From contig DATFPQ010000075.1 of the NCBI GenBank assembly GCA_035264765.1, forward strand, positions 1 to 12,503: a stretch of 12,503 nt of DNA, given 5' to 3'. Origin of the DNA: DATFPQ01 sp035264765 (lineage in GTDB: Bacteria; Actinomycetota; Actinomycetes; Actinomycetales; Angustibacteraceae). Below, piece after piece: positions 1 through 6,519 of this stretch (positions are counted from its first letter, which is position 1; every line of letters begins with the position of its first letter). A program made the translations under genes and the position numbers. A model generated the notes under the pieces. That model was not told the DNA's origin, ran no database searches, and saw only the letters and a program-made list of their open reading frames with translations.

Positions 1-12
1 CCCACGGGCGGG

Positions 13-1377
13 TCAGTGCATGGCGGCCACGTCGCCGGTGGCGAAGGCCTCCTCGTCGAACGGCTCGTCGCCGGACAGCACCCGGTCGACCTGGCCGCGG
101 TCCAGCTCGCCGACCCAGTGGCCGATCAGCACGGTGGCCACGGCGTTGCCGGCGAAGTTGGTCAGCGCCCGGGCCTCGCTCATGAACCGGTCGATGCCCA
201 CGATCAGCCCGACGCCGTCCAGCAGCTCCGGCCGGTGCGACTGCAAGCCACCCGCCAGCGTGGCGAGCCCGGCCCCGGTCACCCCCGCAGCGCCCTTGCT
301 GGCGATGATCATGAAGACCAGCAGCGAGATCTGCTCGCTGATCGACAGCGGCTCTCCCATCGCCTCGGCGATGAACAGCGACGCCATCGTCAGGTAGATG
401 GCCGTGCCGTCGAGGTTGAAGGAGTAACCCGTCGGCACGGTGATCCCCACGACCGGACGCGAGACCCCGAGGTGCTCCATCTTGCCGATCAGCCGGGGCA
501 GCGCCGTCTCGGACGACGACGTGGACAGGATCAGCAGGAACTCGCGGCCGAGGTAGCGCAGCAGCTTGAAGATCGAGACGCCGGTCACCGTGCGCAGTAT
601 CAGGCCGAGGATGACGATGACGAACACGAAGCAGGTCGCGTAGAACGCCAGCATCACCTGCAGCAGGGCCTGCAGCGCCGCGCCGCCCGCGGACCCCACG
701 ACCGCCGCCATGGCCCCGAACGCCCCGATCGGCGCGGCCCACATGATCATCGCGAGGACCTTGAACACCAGTCGCTGCAGGTGCCCGATGGCATTCAGGA
801 TGGGCACGCCGCGTTCGCCCATCGACTGCACGGCGAAGCCAACGAGCAGGGCCACCAGCAACGCCTGCAGCACCAGCCCCTCGGTGAGCGCGGACACCAG
901 GGTGGTCGGGATGATGCTGAGCAGGAAGTCGACCGTCGACTCGGCTTCGCCGGTGGCCTGCTCCCGGCCGCTCGTGGCGAGCGCTTCGGTGAGGTCGAGC
1001 CCCTCGCCGGGGGAGACCAGGTTGCCCACGACGAGCCCGATGGCCAGCGCCACGGTGGACATCGTGAGGAAGTAGGCCAGCGCCAGACCGCCCACGCGAC
1101 CGACGCTGGCCGCCTTCCGCACCGAGCCGATGCCCAGGACGATGGTGCAGAAGATCACCGGCCCGATCATCATCTTCACCAGGTTGACGAAGGCGGTGCC
1201 CAGCGGCCGCAGCCCCTTGGCGAACTCCGGTGCGACGAAGCCGACCACGACGCCGGCCACCACCGCCACGATCACCGCGACGTAGAGCCAGTGCGTGCGG
1301 TCGCGCCGAACGCTGGGCGTCGCCGCCTCGGGGTCGGGTGCGGTCGGGTCCTGCCGCGGTCGGGTGCCCTCGGACAT
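13..1377 (-). CDS. dctA: C4-dicarboxylate:cation symporter (DAACS family, DctA-like)
   Basis: Predicted inner-membrane importer of succinate, fumarate, malate or related dicarboxylates, driven by Na+ or H+. The protein has 454 residues, close to the usual 420-460. Hydrophobic segments start around residue 31. Family landmarks are the serine-rich hairpin STSSSETALP (285-294), the substrate/cation motif PTGYSFNLDGTAIY (315-328), the second hairpin SKGAAGVTGAG (360-370) and IDRFMSEARALTN (395-407). The last motif is typical of DctA rather than of the glutamate carriers GltP/GltT. The N-terminal 28 residues and C-terminal 30 are hydrophilic, and the tail is acidic. I chose the ATG at 1377 because GAGGAGG lies 8 nt upstream; a longer in-frame start at 1467 lacks that support and adds an Arg-rich stretch unlike the family. 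It lies 102 nt downstream of purB on the same strand. Exact substrate and coupling ion are inferred. Confidence 0.9.
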   Translation of the reverse strand: MSEGTRPRQDPTAPDPEAATPSVRRDRTHWLYVAVIVAVVAGVVVGFVAPEFAKGLRPLGTAFVNLVKMMIGPVIFCTIVLGIGSVRKAASVGRVGGLALAYFLTMSTVALAIGLVVGNLVSPGEGLDLTEALATSGREQATGEAESTVDFLLSIIPTTLVSALTEGLVLQALLVALLVGFAVQSMGERGVPILNAIGHLQRLVFKVLAMIMWAAPIGAFGAMAAVVGSAGGAALQALLQVMLAFYATCFVFVIVILGLILRTVTGVSIFKLLRYLGREFLLILSTSSSETALPRLIGKMEHLGVSRPVVGITVPTGYSFNLDGTAIYLTMASLFIAEAMGEPLSISEQISLLVFMIIASKGAAGVTGAGLATLAGGLQSHRPELLDGVGLIVGIDRFMSEARALTNFAGNAVATVLIGHWVGELDRGQVDRVLSGDEPFDEEAFATGDVAAMH

Positions 1378-1385
1378 GGTCGGTG

Positions 1386-1392
1386 CCTCCTC
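1386..1392 (-). promoter_or_regulatory. Ribosome binding site fixing the dctA start
   Basis: The minus strand reads GAGGAGG, 8 nt before the ATG at 1377. It is a near-perfect anti-16S match and decides between this start and the longer reading frame. Confidence 0.8.
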
Positions 1393-1398
1393 GGGGGA

Positions 1399-1434
1399 CG
1401 CCGAGAACCGGCGCCTACGGGCGGATGTGCCCGT
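1399..1434 (-). other. Two adjacent hairpins in the purB-dctA spacer
   Basis: Two perfect inverted repeats lie side by side. At 1417-1434 the stem is ACGGGC/GCCCGT with a 6-nt loop. At 1399-1413 the stem is CGCCG/CGGCG with a 5-nt loop. Both fall between the purB stop and the dctA ribosome binding site, and the second ends 6 nt before that site. There is no U-tract, so a classical intrinsic terminator is unlikely. A leaky terminator, an mRNA-processing or stability element, or a leader structure for dctA are possible. Stems this short do occur by chance in GC-rich DNA. Confidence 0.35.
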
Positions 1435-1435
1435 C

Positions 1436-1441
1436 ACCCTA
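1436..1441 (-). promoter_or_regulatory. Possible -10 box for dctA
   Basis: The minus strand reads TAGGGT, a match to the actinobacterial TANNNT -10 pattern, 58 nt upstream of the dctA ATG. The same hexamer serves the leaderless paaN promoter in this window. No convincing -35 is seen. If real, transcription would start about 50 nt before dctA and include both hairpins in the leader, so dctA would not depend on purB readthrough. Confidence 0.3.
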
Positions 1442-1479
1442 TTCCGGAGGGCGTCCCGTGGCGGCACCGAGGTCGGTCG

Positions 1480-2919
1480 TCAGCCGAGCCGGTCAACCAG
1501 CTCTGCCGCCAGACCGGTGTACCCGGCCGGCGTGAGCTCGGTGAGCCGGCGCTCCACGTCGGGCGGCAGGCTCAGCCCGGCGACGAAGGCCCGCAGCGCC
1601 GGCCCGTCGACGCGGCGGCCCCGGGTGAGCTCCTTCAGCCGCTCGTACGGTTCCTCCATGCCCGGCGTCCCGGCGATGCCGGCGGCCCGCATCGCCGACT
1701 GCACCGCCTCGCCGAGCACCTCCCAGTTCTGGTCGAGGTCACGTGCCATCGCCTCTGGGACGACGTCCAGCCCGGCCAGACCGCGGCGTACGTTGTCGAC
1801 AGCCAGCAGGGAGTGGCCGAACGCCGTGCCGATGTTGCGCTGGGTCGTGGAGTCGGTGAGGTCTCGCTGCAACCGGGAGGTGACCAGCGTCGAGGCCAGG
1901 ACGTCCAACAGCCCGCTGGACAGCTCCAGGTTCGCCTCGGCGTTCTCGAACCGGATCGGGTTCACCTTGTGCGGCATGGTCGAGGAGCCCACCGTGCCCT
2001 GGCCGCGGACCTGCGCGAAGTAGCCGAGCGAGATGTAGGTCCAGACGTCGGTGCACAGGTTGTGCAGCACCCGGTTGAAGCGGGCGACGTCTGCGTACAG
2101 CTCGGCCTGCCAGTCGTGCGGCTCGATCTGGGTGGTGAGCGGGTTCCAGGTCAGGCCCAGGTGCTCGACGAAGGTGCGCGACACCTCGATCCAGTCGGTG
2201 CCCGGGACGGCGGCCCGGTGGGCGCCGTACGTCCCCGTCGCTCCGTTCAGCTTGCCGAGGAACTCGGCGCGCTCCACCCGGGCCAGCTGGCGGTGCAGCC
2301 GCGCGGCGAGGACCGCGAGCTCCTTGCCCATCGTCGTCGGCGTCGCCGCCTGGCCGTGGGTGCGGGCAAGCATCGGAACGTCGCGCAGCTCACGCGCCAG
2401 CTCGGCGACCTGGTCGGCCAGGGCGGTGGCTGCTGGCAGCCACACCTGGCGGACCGCCCCGCTGACCATCAGCGCGTAGGAGAGGTTGTTGACGTCCTCG
2501 CTGGTGCAGCAGAAGTGCACCAGCTCGACCAGGTCCGCCAGCGACGTGCCGGACATCCGCCGCTTGAGGAGGTACTCGACCGCCTTGACGTCGTGGACGG
2601 TCTCCCGCTCGATGGCCGCCAGCTCCTCGACGTCGGCCGGACCGAAGTCCTCGACCACCGCGCGCAGCCTGCGGACCTCGTCGTCGGTCAGCCGGCGTGC
2701 GCCGGGCACCGCGCCGGTGGACGTGAGGTGCACCAGCCACTCGACCTCGACGCGCAGGCGCTCGCGGTTCAGCGCGGCCTCCGACAGGTGCTCCACCAGC
2801 GGAGCCACCGCGGCCCGGTAGCGGCCGTCGAGCGGGCCGAGCGGAATGCCGGCGTCGGCCAGCGGGGTGGCCGAGCGGCGGGACGTCGGGGCGGTGGGCG
2901 TGGAAGTCACGTGCTCCAT
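1480..2919 (-). CDS. purB: Adenylosuccinate lyase
   Basis: Cytosolic lyase used twice in purine synthesis: it splits SAICAR to AICAR plus fumarate, and adenylosuccinate to AMP plus fumarate. The protein has 479 residues and is of the E. coli type: LGPLDGRY (27-34) near the N-terminus, FCCTSEDVNN (136-145), ARTHGQAATPT (185-195) with the conserved histidine at 188, and the fumarase/aspartase superfamily signature GSSTMPHKVNP (311-321), whose flexible loop carries the catalytic serine. QRDLTDST follows further on. The family match is strong over the whole length. The start at ATG 2919 places about 26 variable residues before the conserved core. No strong ribosome binding site precedes it, and a GTG three codons in (2910) is an alternative. 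The upstream CarD-like gene is 91 nt away and dctA follows 102 nt downstream. Purine genes other than purB are absent here. Confidence 0.95.
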   Translation of the reverse strand: MEHVTSTPTAPTSRRSATPLADAGIPLGPLDGRYRAAVAPLVEHLSEAALNRERLRVEVEWLVHLTSTGAVPGARRLTDDEVRRLRAVVEDFGPADVEELAAIERETVHDVKAVEYLLKRRMSGTSLADLVELVHFCCTSEDVNNLSYALMVSGAVRQVWLPAATALADQVAELARELRDVPMLARTHGQAATPTTMGKELAVLAARLHRQLARVERAEFLGKLNGATGTYGAHRAAVPGTDWIEVSRTFVEHLGLTWNPLTTQIEPHDWQAELYADVARFNRVLHNLCTDVWTYISLGYFAQVRGQGTVGSSTMPHKVNPIRFENAEANLELSSGLLDVLASTLVTSRLQRDLTDSTTQRNIGTAFGHSLLAVDNVRRGLAGLDVVPEAMARDLDQNWEVLGEAVQSAMRAAGIAGTPGMEEPYERLKELTRGRRVDGPALRAFVAGLSLPPDVERRLTELTPAGYTGLAAELVDRLG

Positions 2920-2979
2920 GGTCCCAGACCCGCCCCGCCGGCCCGGCGTCCGGGCACGGCTCCCTCCAGGGGCAGGCGT

Positions 2980-3000
2980 CGAGGGTGACCCGAGGTGACC
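2980..3000. repeat. Tandem GAGGGTGACC/GAGGTGACC direct repeat upstream of purB
   Basis: CGAGGGTGACC (2980-2990) is followed immediately by CGAGGTGACC (2991-3000), so two GGTGACC cores sit 10 bp apart, one DNA helical turn. They lie 61-81 bp upstream of the purB start, in the gap after the preceding gene. The spacing fits a dimeric regulator contacting one face of the DNA. The repeat is short and may be chance. Confidence 0.3.
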
Positions 3001-3010
3001 CGCAGCGGCT

Positions 3011-3238
3011 CTAGAGCTTGGTGAGCTTGGGAGACGGCAGCGGGATCCGGCGCACGGTCGAGCCGAAGTCGGCAACCACCTCCGTGGTGCCCGTCGTCTC
3101 GATCACCCGCCCGAGCCCGTGCCGGTCATGGCAGACCTGGTCACCGACCTCGTAGGTCTCGGCCGCCTCGGCCGAGTCGTCGCGGCTGAACGGGCTGTTG
3201 GGGATAAACCGGCGACCGCCGTTGGCACGACTGCTCAT
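3011..3238 (-). CDS. Small conserved protein with a CarD/TRCF-like SH3-type motif
   Basis: A 75-residue hydrophilic protein of unknown function. Residues 1-27 look disordered (Ser, Arg, Asn, Asp). Residues 29-75 hold YEVGDQVCHDRHGLGRV followed by two predicted beta strands (TTEVVADFG, VRRIPLP), ending in KLTKL. The 'GDxVxHxxHGxGxV' pattern recalls the small beta-barrel found in CarD and the RNA-polymerase-interacting domain of transcription-repair coupling factor, but the protein has no CarD DNA-binding part. I recognise this as a type of short protein seen in actinobacteria, without an assigned role. The ATG at 3238 is preferred because CAGACT, a fair -10 box, lies 6 nt upstream as in the leaderless genes here. 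An in-frame GTG at 3304 overlaps the ndh stop as GTGA and would give 97 residues. It lies 62 nt after ndh on the same strand. Confidence 0.75.
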   Translation of the reverse strand: MSSRANGGRRFIPNSPFSRDDSAEAAETYEVGDQVCHDRHGLGRVIETTGTTEVVADFGSTVRRIPLPSPKLTKL

Positions 3239-3300
3239 GGGTCCAGTCTGCACCCGCGCACGTCCGCCCACCGGACGAGCGGCGAACGGGCGATCATTCG

Positions 3301-4614
3301 TCACCCTCGGTCCGCGCGGATGTCTGCCGGGTCGCCGACCACGATATTCAGGCTGCGCGGCCAGGTGAAGTACCGCACCGAGAGGTTCACCATCGTCGCG
3401 AACCGGTTCCGGTTGCCGATCAGGGTGATCACGTGCAGTCCGATCCAGGCCAGCCAGGCGATGACGCCCTTGACCTTCACGCCCCTGGGCAGCTGAGCGA
3501 CCGCATCGGTGAAACCGATCGTCGCCATGATTCCCTTGTCGTGGTACTGGAACGGCTCCGTGGGTGCCCCCGCCAGCAGGCGCCGGATCTGGATCCCCGC
3601 GTGCTTGCCGCCCTGGATCGCCGGCTGCGCCAGCTGCGGCAGCGAGCTGCCGGCGATGGAGACGTCACCGGCCGCGAAGATCTCCGGGTGCCCGACCACG
3701 CGCAGGTCCGGCTCGACCTCGATCCGTCCGCCGCGTCCGGTCGGCAGGCCCCACCCGCCGACGACGGGGGAGGCGGAGACACCGGTCGCCCACACGGTGG
3801 CAGCGGTGGAGATGGTCTCGATGCTGCCGTCCGGGTCCTTGACCACGACCGCGTCCGGACGGACCTCCTGCACCGAGGTCTGCAGCCGGAGGTCGACGCC
3901 GCGTTCGCGCAGCTCCTTCGCGGCGTAGTCGCGCAGCCCAGGGTCGAACGGCGCAAGGACCACGTCGGCCATCTCGACCAGGACGATCCTGACCCGCTCC
4001 TTGGGGAGGTTGCGGTAGGCGACCGGGATGGCGTCGTTGCGCAGCTCGGCCAGAGCCCCCGCCATCTCGACCCCGGTGGCGCCCGCGCCCACCACGACGA
4101 TCGTCGGGTCCGGCGCCCCGGCACGCCCCTGCGCGGCTTCCTCAACCGCGGTGAAGATGAGGTCGCGGGTCTCGATCGCTCCGGCGCGGGTGTAGATCAA
4201 GTGCGAGTTCTCGGCCGCGCCGGGGATGCCGAAGTAGTTGGCCGTCACGCCGCAGGAGACGACCAGGTAGTCGTAGTCGACCGGCTTGCCCTCGTCGAGC
4301 TGGACCTGCCGGTTGGCGGTGTCAACACCGGTCACCCGGGCGCGCAGGAAGTCGGCGTTCTTGAACCGGCTGGTGTAGGCGCGCAGGTAGTAGGTGACGT
4401 CGCCGGGGTTCAGGCCGCCGGTGGCCACCTGGTACAGCAGCGGCTGGAAGGTCGTGTACCCGTTCTTGTCGATCAGCAGGACGTCGACGTCCGCGGCGCC
4501 CAGCTGGCGCACAGCGGCCATCCCGGCGAAGCCGCCGCCCACCACCACCACACGGGGACGACGTCGAGCGCCGTCCTGGGTCGAGGCTTCGGGAAGGGGG
4601 GCGATGGCGCTCAT
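3301..4614 (-). CDS. ndh: Type II NADH:quinone oxidoreductase (NDH-2), FAD-dependent
   Basis: A single-subunit, non-proton-pumping NADH dehydrogenase that passes electrons from NADH through FAD to the quinone pool at the inner face of the membrane. The protein has 437 residues, normal for the family. It has two Rossmann folds: FAD-binding VVVVGGGFAGMAAV (22-35) and NADH-binding TIVVVGAGATGVEMAGAL (171-188). ATGV lies at 276-279, and EIFAAGDVS (311-319) is the conserved FAD-contacting GD motif. LAQPAIQGGKHAG (328-340) contains the AQxxxQ quinone-site motif. A C-terminal segment rich in Trp and hydrophobics (about 384-400) is typical of the amphipathic membrane anchor. The ATG at 4614 has GAGGAG 6 nt upstream; an extended frame to 4746 would overlap the divergent gene and is not credible. 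A general NAD(P)/FAD oxidoreductase is the only real alternative. Confidence 0.88.
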   Translation of the reverse strand: MSAIAPLPEASTQDGARRRPRVVVVGGGFAGMAAVRQLGAADVDVLLIDKNGYTTFQPLLYQVATGGLNPGDVTYYLRAYTSRFKNADFLRARVTGVDTANRQVQLDEGKPVDYDYLVVSCGVTANYFGIPGAAENSHLIYTRAGAIETRDLIFTAVEEAAQGRAGAPDPTIVVVGAGATGVEMAGALAELRNDAIPVAYRNLPKERVRIVLVEMADVVLAPFDPGLRDYAAKELRERGVDLRLQTSVQEVRPDAVVVKDPDGSIETISTAATVWATGVSASPVVGGWGLPTGRGGRIEVEPDLRVVGHPEIFAAGDVSIAGSSLPQLAQPAIQGGKHAGIQIRRLLAGAPTEPFQYHDKGIMATIGFTDAVAQLPRGVKVKGVIAWLAWIGLHVITLIGNRNRFATMVNLSVRYFTWPRSLNIVVGDPADIRADRG

Positions 4615-4620
4615 GGTGCG

Positions 4621-4626
4621 CTCCTC
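4621..4626 (-). promoter_or_regulatory. Ribosome binding site fixing the ndh start
   Basis: The minus strand reads GAGGAG, 6 nt before the ATG at 4614. It supports this start over the upstream frame that runs into the divergent hydrolase gene. Confidence 0.75.
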
Positions 4627-4677
4627 GGTGCGGAAGTCGTCGTCGGGCAGGATGGGAGGTCGACGTTGACCCGCCCC

Positions 4678-4683
4678 AGGGTA
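4678..4683 (-). promoter_or_regulatory. Possible -10 box for ndh
   Basis: The minus strand reads TACCCT (TANNNT type) in the 122-bp divergent spacer, 64 nt upstream of the ndh ATG. No clear -35 hexamer accompanies it, so the assignment rests on position and on the match alone. Confidence 0.25.
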
Positions 4684-4724
4684 GGGATCGTCAGCCGAGG
4701 CTGCCGCCCGGGGGCCGCCCCGTC

Positions 4725-4730
4725 TAGCAT
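4725..4730 (+). promoter_or_regulatory. -10 box of a leaderless promoter for the dienelactone-hydrolase gene
   Basis: TAGCAT is followed by exactly 6 nt (CCGGGC) and then the ATG at 4737, which places the expected transcription start at the A of the start codon. No Shine-Dalgarno sequence is present. This is the standard geometry of leaderless actinobacterial genes and is repeated at paaN. The -35 region (around 4702-4707) is not recognisable. Confidence 0.65.
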
Positions 4731-4736
4731 CCGGGC

Positions 4737-5459
4737 ATGACCTCACCTGCCAACCCCGGCGGCGGCTCCGAGAACCCCCGTCAGAACGTCAGCTTCCCCA
4801 GCGACGGCAGCACCGCGCACGGCTACCTCGCCACGCCGGCGTCCGGGCGCGGCCCCGGCGTCGTCGTGATCCAGGAGTGGTGGGGCCTGGACGACCACAT
4901 GGCCGAGGTCGTCGACCGGCTCGCCAGCGAGGGCTTCGTCGCCCTAGCGCCTGACCTGTTCGGCGGACGGGTTGCGCACGACTCCGACCAGGCCGGCCGG
5001 CTGATGCAGGAGCTGCCGGTCGAGCAGGCGGCCCAGTCGCTCGGCGGCGCGGTCGAGTTCCTCCTGCGGCACGAGGCCGTGACCTCGTCGACGGTGGGCG
5101 CGGTGGGCTTCTGCATGGGCGGCGGCTTCGTGCTGCTGCTGGCGACCCAGCAGGGCGAGAAGGTCAGCGCCGCGGTGCCCTTCTACGGCGTTGGCCCTGC
5201 CGTGCCGGACACCTACCGCGGGCTGCGGGCGGCGGTCCAGGGCCACTACGGCGAGCGCGACGAGTTCTACCCGGTGGAGCGGGCCCGCGCGCAGGAGGAG
5301 CAGATCCGCGAGGAGGCCGGTGTGCCGGTGGAGTTCTTCTACTACCCGGCAGGCCACGCCTTCCACAACGACAAGGACAAGCTGGGCACCTACGACGCGG
5401 ACGCCGCGGAGCTGGCGTGGAGCCGGACGGTCGACTTCCTGCGCGAGAACGTGCACTGA
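4737..5459 (+). CDS. Dienelactone hydrolase family protein
   Basis: A cytosolic alpha/beta hydrolase of 240 residues, the usual size for the family. The complete dienelactone-hydrolase active site is visible: Glu47 in QEWWG (46-50), nucleophile Cys126 in GFCMGGG (124-130), Asp175 in HYGERDEFYP (170-179) and His207 in PAGHAFHND (204-212). A cysteine rather than serine nucleophile is the hallmark of DLH. The classical enzyme opens dienelactone to maleylacetate in the chlorocatechol branch of aromatic degradation, but most genomic members have unknown substrates, and no chlorocatechol genes lie nearby. There is no signal peptide; residues 1-16 are a flexible Pro/Gly/Asn-rich leader. The gene is divergent from ndh and appears leaderless. 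The class is certain, the substrate unknown. Confidence 0.88.
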   Translation: MTSPANPGGGSENPRQNVSFPSDGSTAHGYLATPASGRGPGVVVIQEWWGLDDHMAEVVDRLASEGFVALAPDLFGGRVAHDSDQAGRLMQELPVEQAAQSLGGAVEFLLRHEAVTSSTVGAVGFCMGGGFVLLLATQQGEKVSAAVPFYGVGPAVPDTYRGLRAAVQGHYGERDEFYPVERARAQEEQIREEAGVPVEFFYYPAGHAFHNDKDKLGTYDADAAELAWSRTVDFLRENVH

Positions 5460-5481
5460 CGCGGCCATTCGCGTCTCGCGT

Positions 5482-5495
5482 GGCGTGATCACGCC
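5482..5495. promoter_or_regulatory. Perfect 14-bp palindrome GGCGTGATCACGCC
   Basis: This exact palindrome, with no spacer, lies 22 bp after the hydrolase stop and 21 bp upstream of a TACCCT -10 candidate for the diguanylate cyclase. It would overlap or adjoin the -35 region. A perfect dyad without a loop is better suited to a dimeric DNA-binding protein than to an RNA terminator, and no T-tract follows. An operator for the downstream gene is the favoured reading; the binding factor is unknown. Confidence 0.4.
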
Positions 5496-5516
5496 TGCGG
5501 TGTCGGTGCCCGCGCC

Positions 5517-5522
5517 TACCCT
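5517..5522 (+). promoter_or_regulatory. Possible -10 box for the diguanylate cyclase gene
   Basis: TACCCT (TANNNT) lies 38 nt before the GTG at 5561. It would give a leader of roughly 30 nt that includes the GGAGG ribosome binding site. No obvious -35 is seen, and the upstream palindrome falls where the -35 would be expected. Confidence 0.35.
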
Positions 5523-5551
5523 GTCCGAAGCCTGTTGTCCCCGCACAGACC

Positions 5552-5556
5552 GGAGG
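5552..5556 (+). promoter_or_regulatory. Ribosome binding site of the diguanylate cyclase gene
   Basis: GGAGG lies 4 nt before GTG 5561 and supports that non-ATG codon as the start. The spacing is slightly short but workable. Confidence 0.65.
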
Positions 5557-5560
5557 CCCC

Positions 5561-6499
5561 GTGACGACCTCGACGACGCCGCCGCCGGTGGCGTTCGAGA
5601 CCGCCTTCTCGGCCAGTGCGACGGCGCAGGCCCTGGTGACGCCGGACGGGACGCTGCACCGGGTCAACCCGGCCTTTGCGGAGCTGCTCGGCTACGGCGT
5701 CGAGGACCTGGCCGGCCGGCGCTACCAGGATCTGACGCCGAGCGAGGACGCCCCGCTCGACGTCGAGGGCACCCGCCGCCTGGCCGAGCGTGAACAGTCG
5801 GACGGGTCGGTGGAGAAGCGCTTCCTGCACCGCGACGGTCGGGCCGTCTGGGTCCGCGTCTGCGTCACCCCGGTGTGGCGGTCGGACGGCAGCCCCTGGG
5901 GCGGCGTCGCCCGAGTCGAGCCGCTGCACGCAGAGTCGGCGGAGGCGCCGCCCGAGCTCGCGTCAGGGCCCGGCGGCAGCAGCGCCCGAGACCGCGGCTA
6001 CTGGCTCGCTCTGCACGACGTCCTCACCGGAGCCGCCAACCGGCTGCTCCTGTACGACCGGATCGCGCTGGCCCTCGCCGCCTGCGCGCGCGGGGCCGGC
6101 GTGGTGGCGGTGATGTTCTGCGACATCGACCACTTCAAGGCCATCAACGACACCTACGGCCACGCGCGGGGCGACCAGGTGCTCACCGCGCTGGTGCGCC
6201 GGCTGCAGGTCACGCTCCGCCCGGACGACACCGTGGCGCGGGTCGGTGGCGACGAGTTCGTCATCGTCGGCCACGTCGACACCGCTGCCGCCGCCCGCGC
6301 CCTGCACGATCGGGTACGGGAGGCACTCGCCCGGCCGCTCGAGCTGCCCGACGACCCGGCCGTGCTGGTCGGGGTCAGCGTCGGACTCGCGATCGGCCAG
6401 GGCGACGCCGAGGCGAGCCGGCTGATCGCGGACGCCGATCGGGCGATGTACGCGGAGAAGACGAGAGGCCGGCTGCCGCGGCAGCCGGCTCGTCCCTGA
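5561..6499 (+). CDS. PAS-GGDEF diguanylate cyclase
   Basis: Predicted to make the second messenger cyclic di-GMP from two GTP. The protein has 312 residues and is soluble, with no membrane segment. A single PAS sensor domain spans about residues 11-120, followed by a Gly/Ala/Ser-rich linker and a GGDEF domain from about 146. Visible landmarks are HDVLTGAANR (152-161), metal-binding Asp188 in FCDIDHFK, NDTYGHARGD (196-205), the active-site loop GGDEF (229-233) and DADRAMYAEK (291-300). An RxxD inhibitory site (Arg220, Asp223) sits the canonical five residues before GGDEF, so feedback inhibition by c-di-GMP is expected. No EAL or HD-GYP phosphodiesterase domain is attached. The PAS ligand cannot be read from the sequence. 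The gene is convergent with the F420 oxidoreductase, with a 20-nt gap that holds nothing recognisable. Confidence 0.92.
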   Translation: MTTSTTPPPVAFETAFSASATAQALVTPDGTLHRVNPAFAELLGYGVEDLAGRRYQDLTPSEDAPLDVEGTRRLAEREQSDGSVEKRFLHRDGRAVWVRVCVTPVWRSDGSPWGGVARVEPLHAESAEAPPELASGPGGSSARDRGYWLALHDVLTGAANRLLLYDRIALALAACARGAGVVAVMFCDIDHFKAINDTYGHARGDQVLTALVRRLQVTLRPDDTVARVGGDEFVIVGHVDTAAAARALHDRVREALARPLELPDDPAVLVGVSVGLAIGQGDAEASRLIADADRAMYAEKTRGRLPRQPARP

Positions 6500-6519
6500 C
6501 CCGCCTCACGCTGCCCGAC

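Noticed and set aside
1378..1467. 30-residue N-terminal extension of the symporter
   Set aside because: The strong GAGGAGG site belongs to the ATG at 1377, and the extension is Arg-rich and atypical of the family.
2936..2948. CGCCGGCCCGGCG as a terminator before purB
   Set aside because: A 5-bp stem with a 3-nt loop and no U-tract is common by chance in such GC-rich DNA.
16..2988. A 990-codon open frame on the plus strand across dctA and purB
   Set aside because: It is the antisense shadow of two secure genes. Its translation is rich in His, Gln, Asp and Arg with no domain, as expected for antisense frames in very GC-rich DNA.
4615..4746. 44-residue extension of ndh reaching into the divergent hydrolase gene
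   Set aside because: GAGGAG lies directly before ATG 4614, and the extended frame would run over the divergent promoter and start codon.
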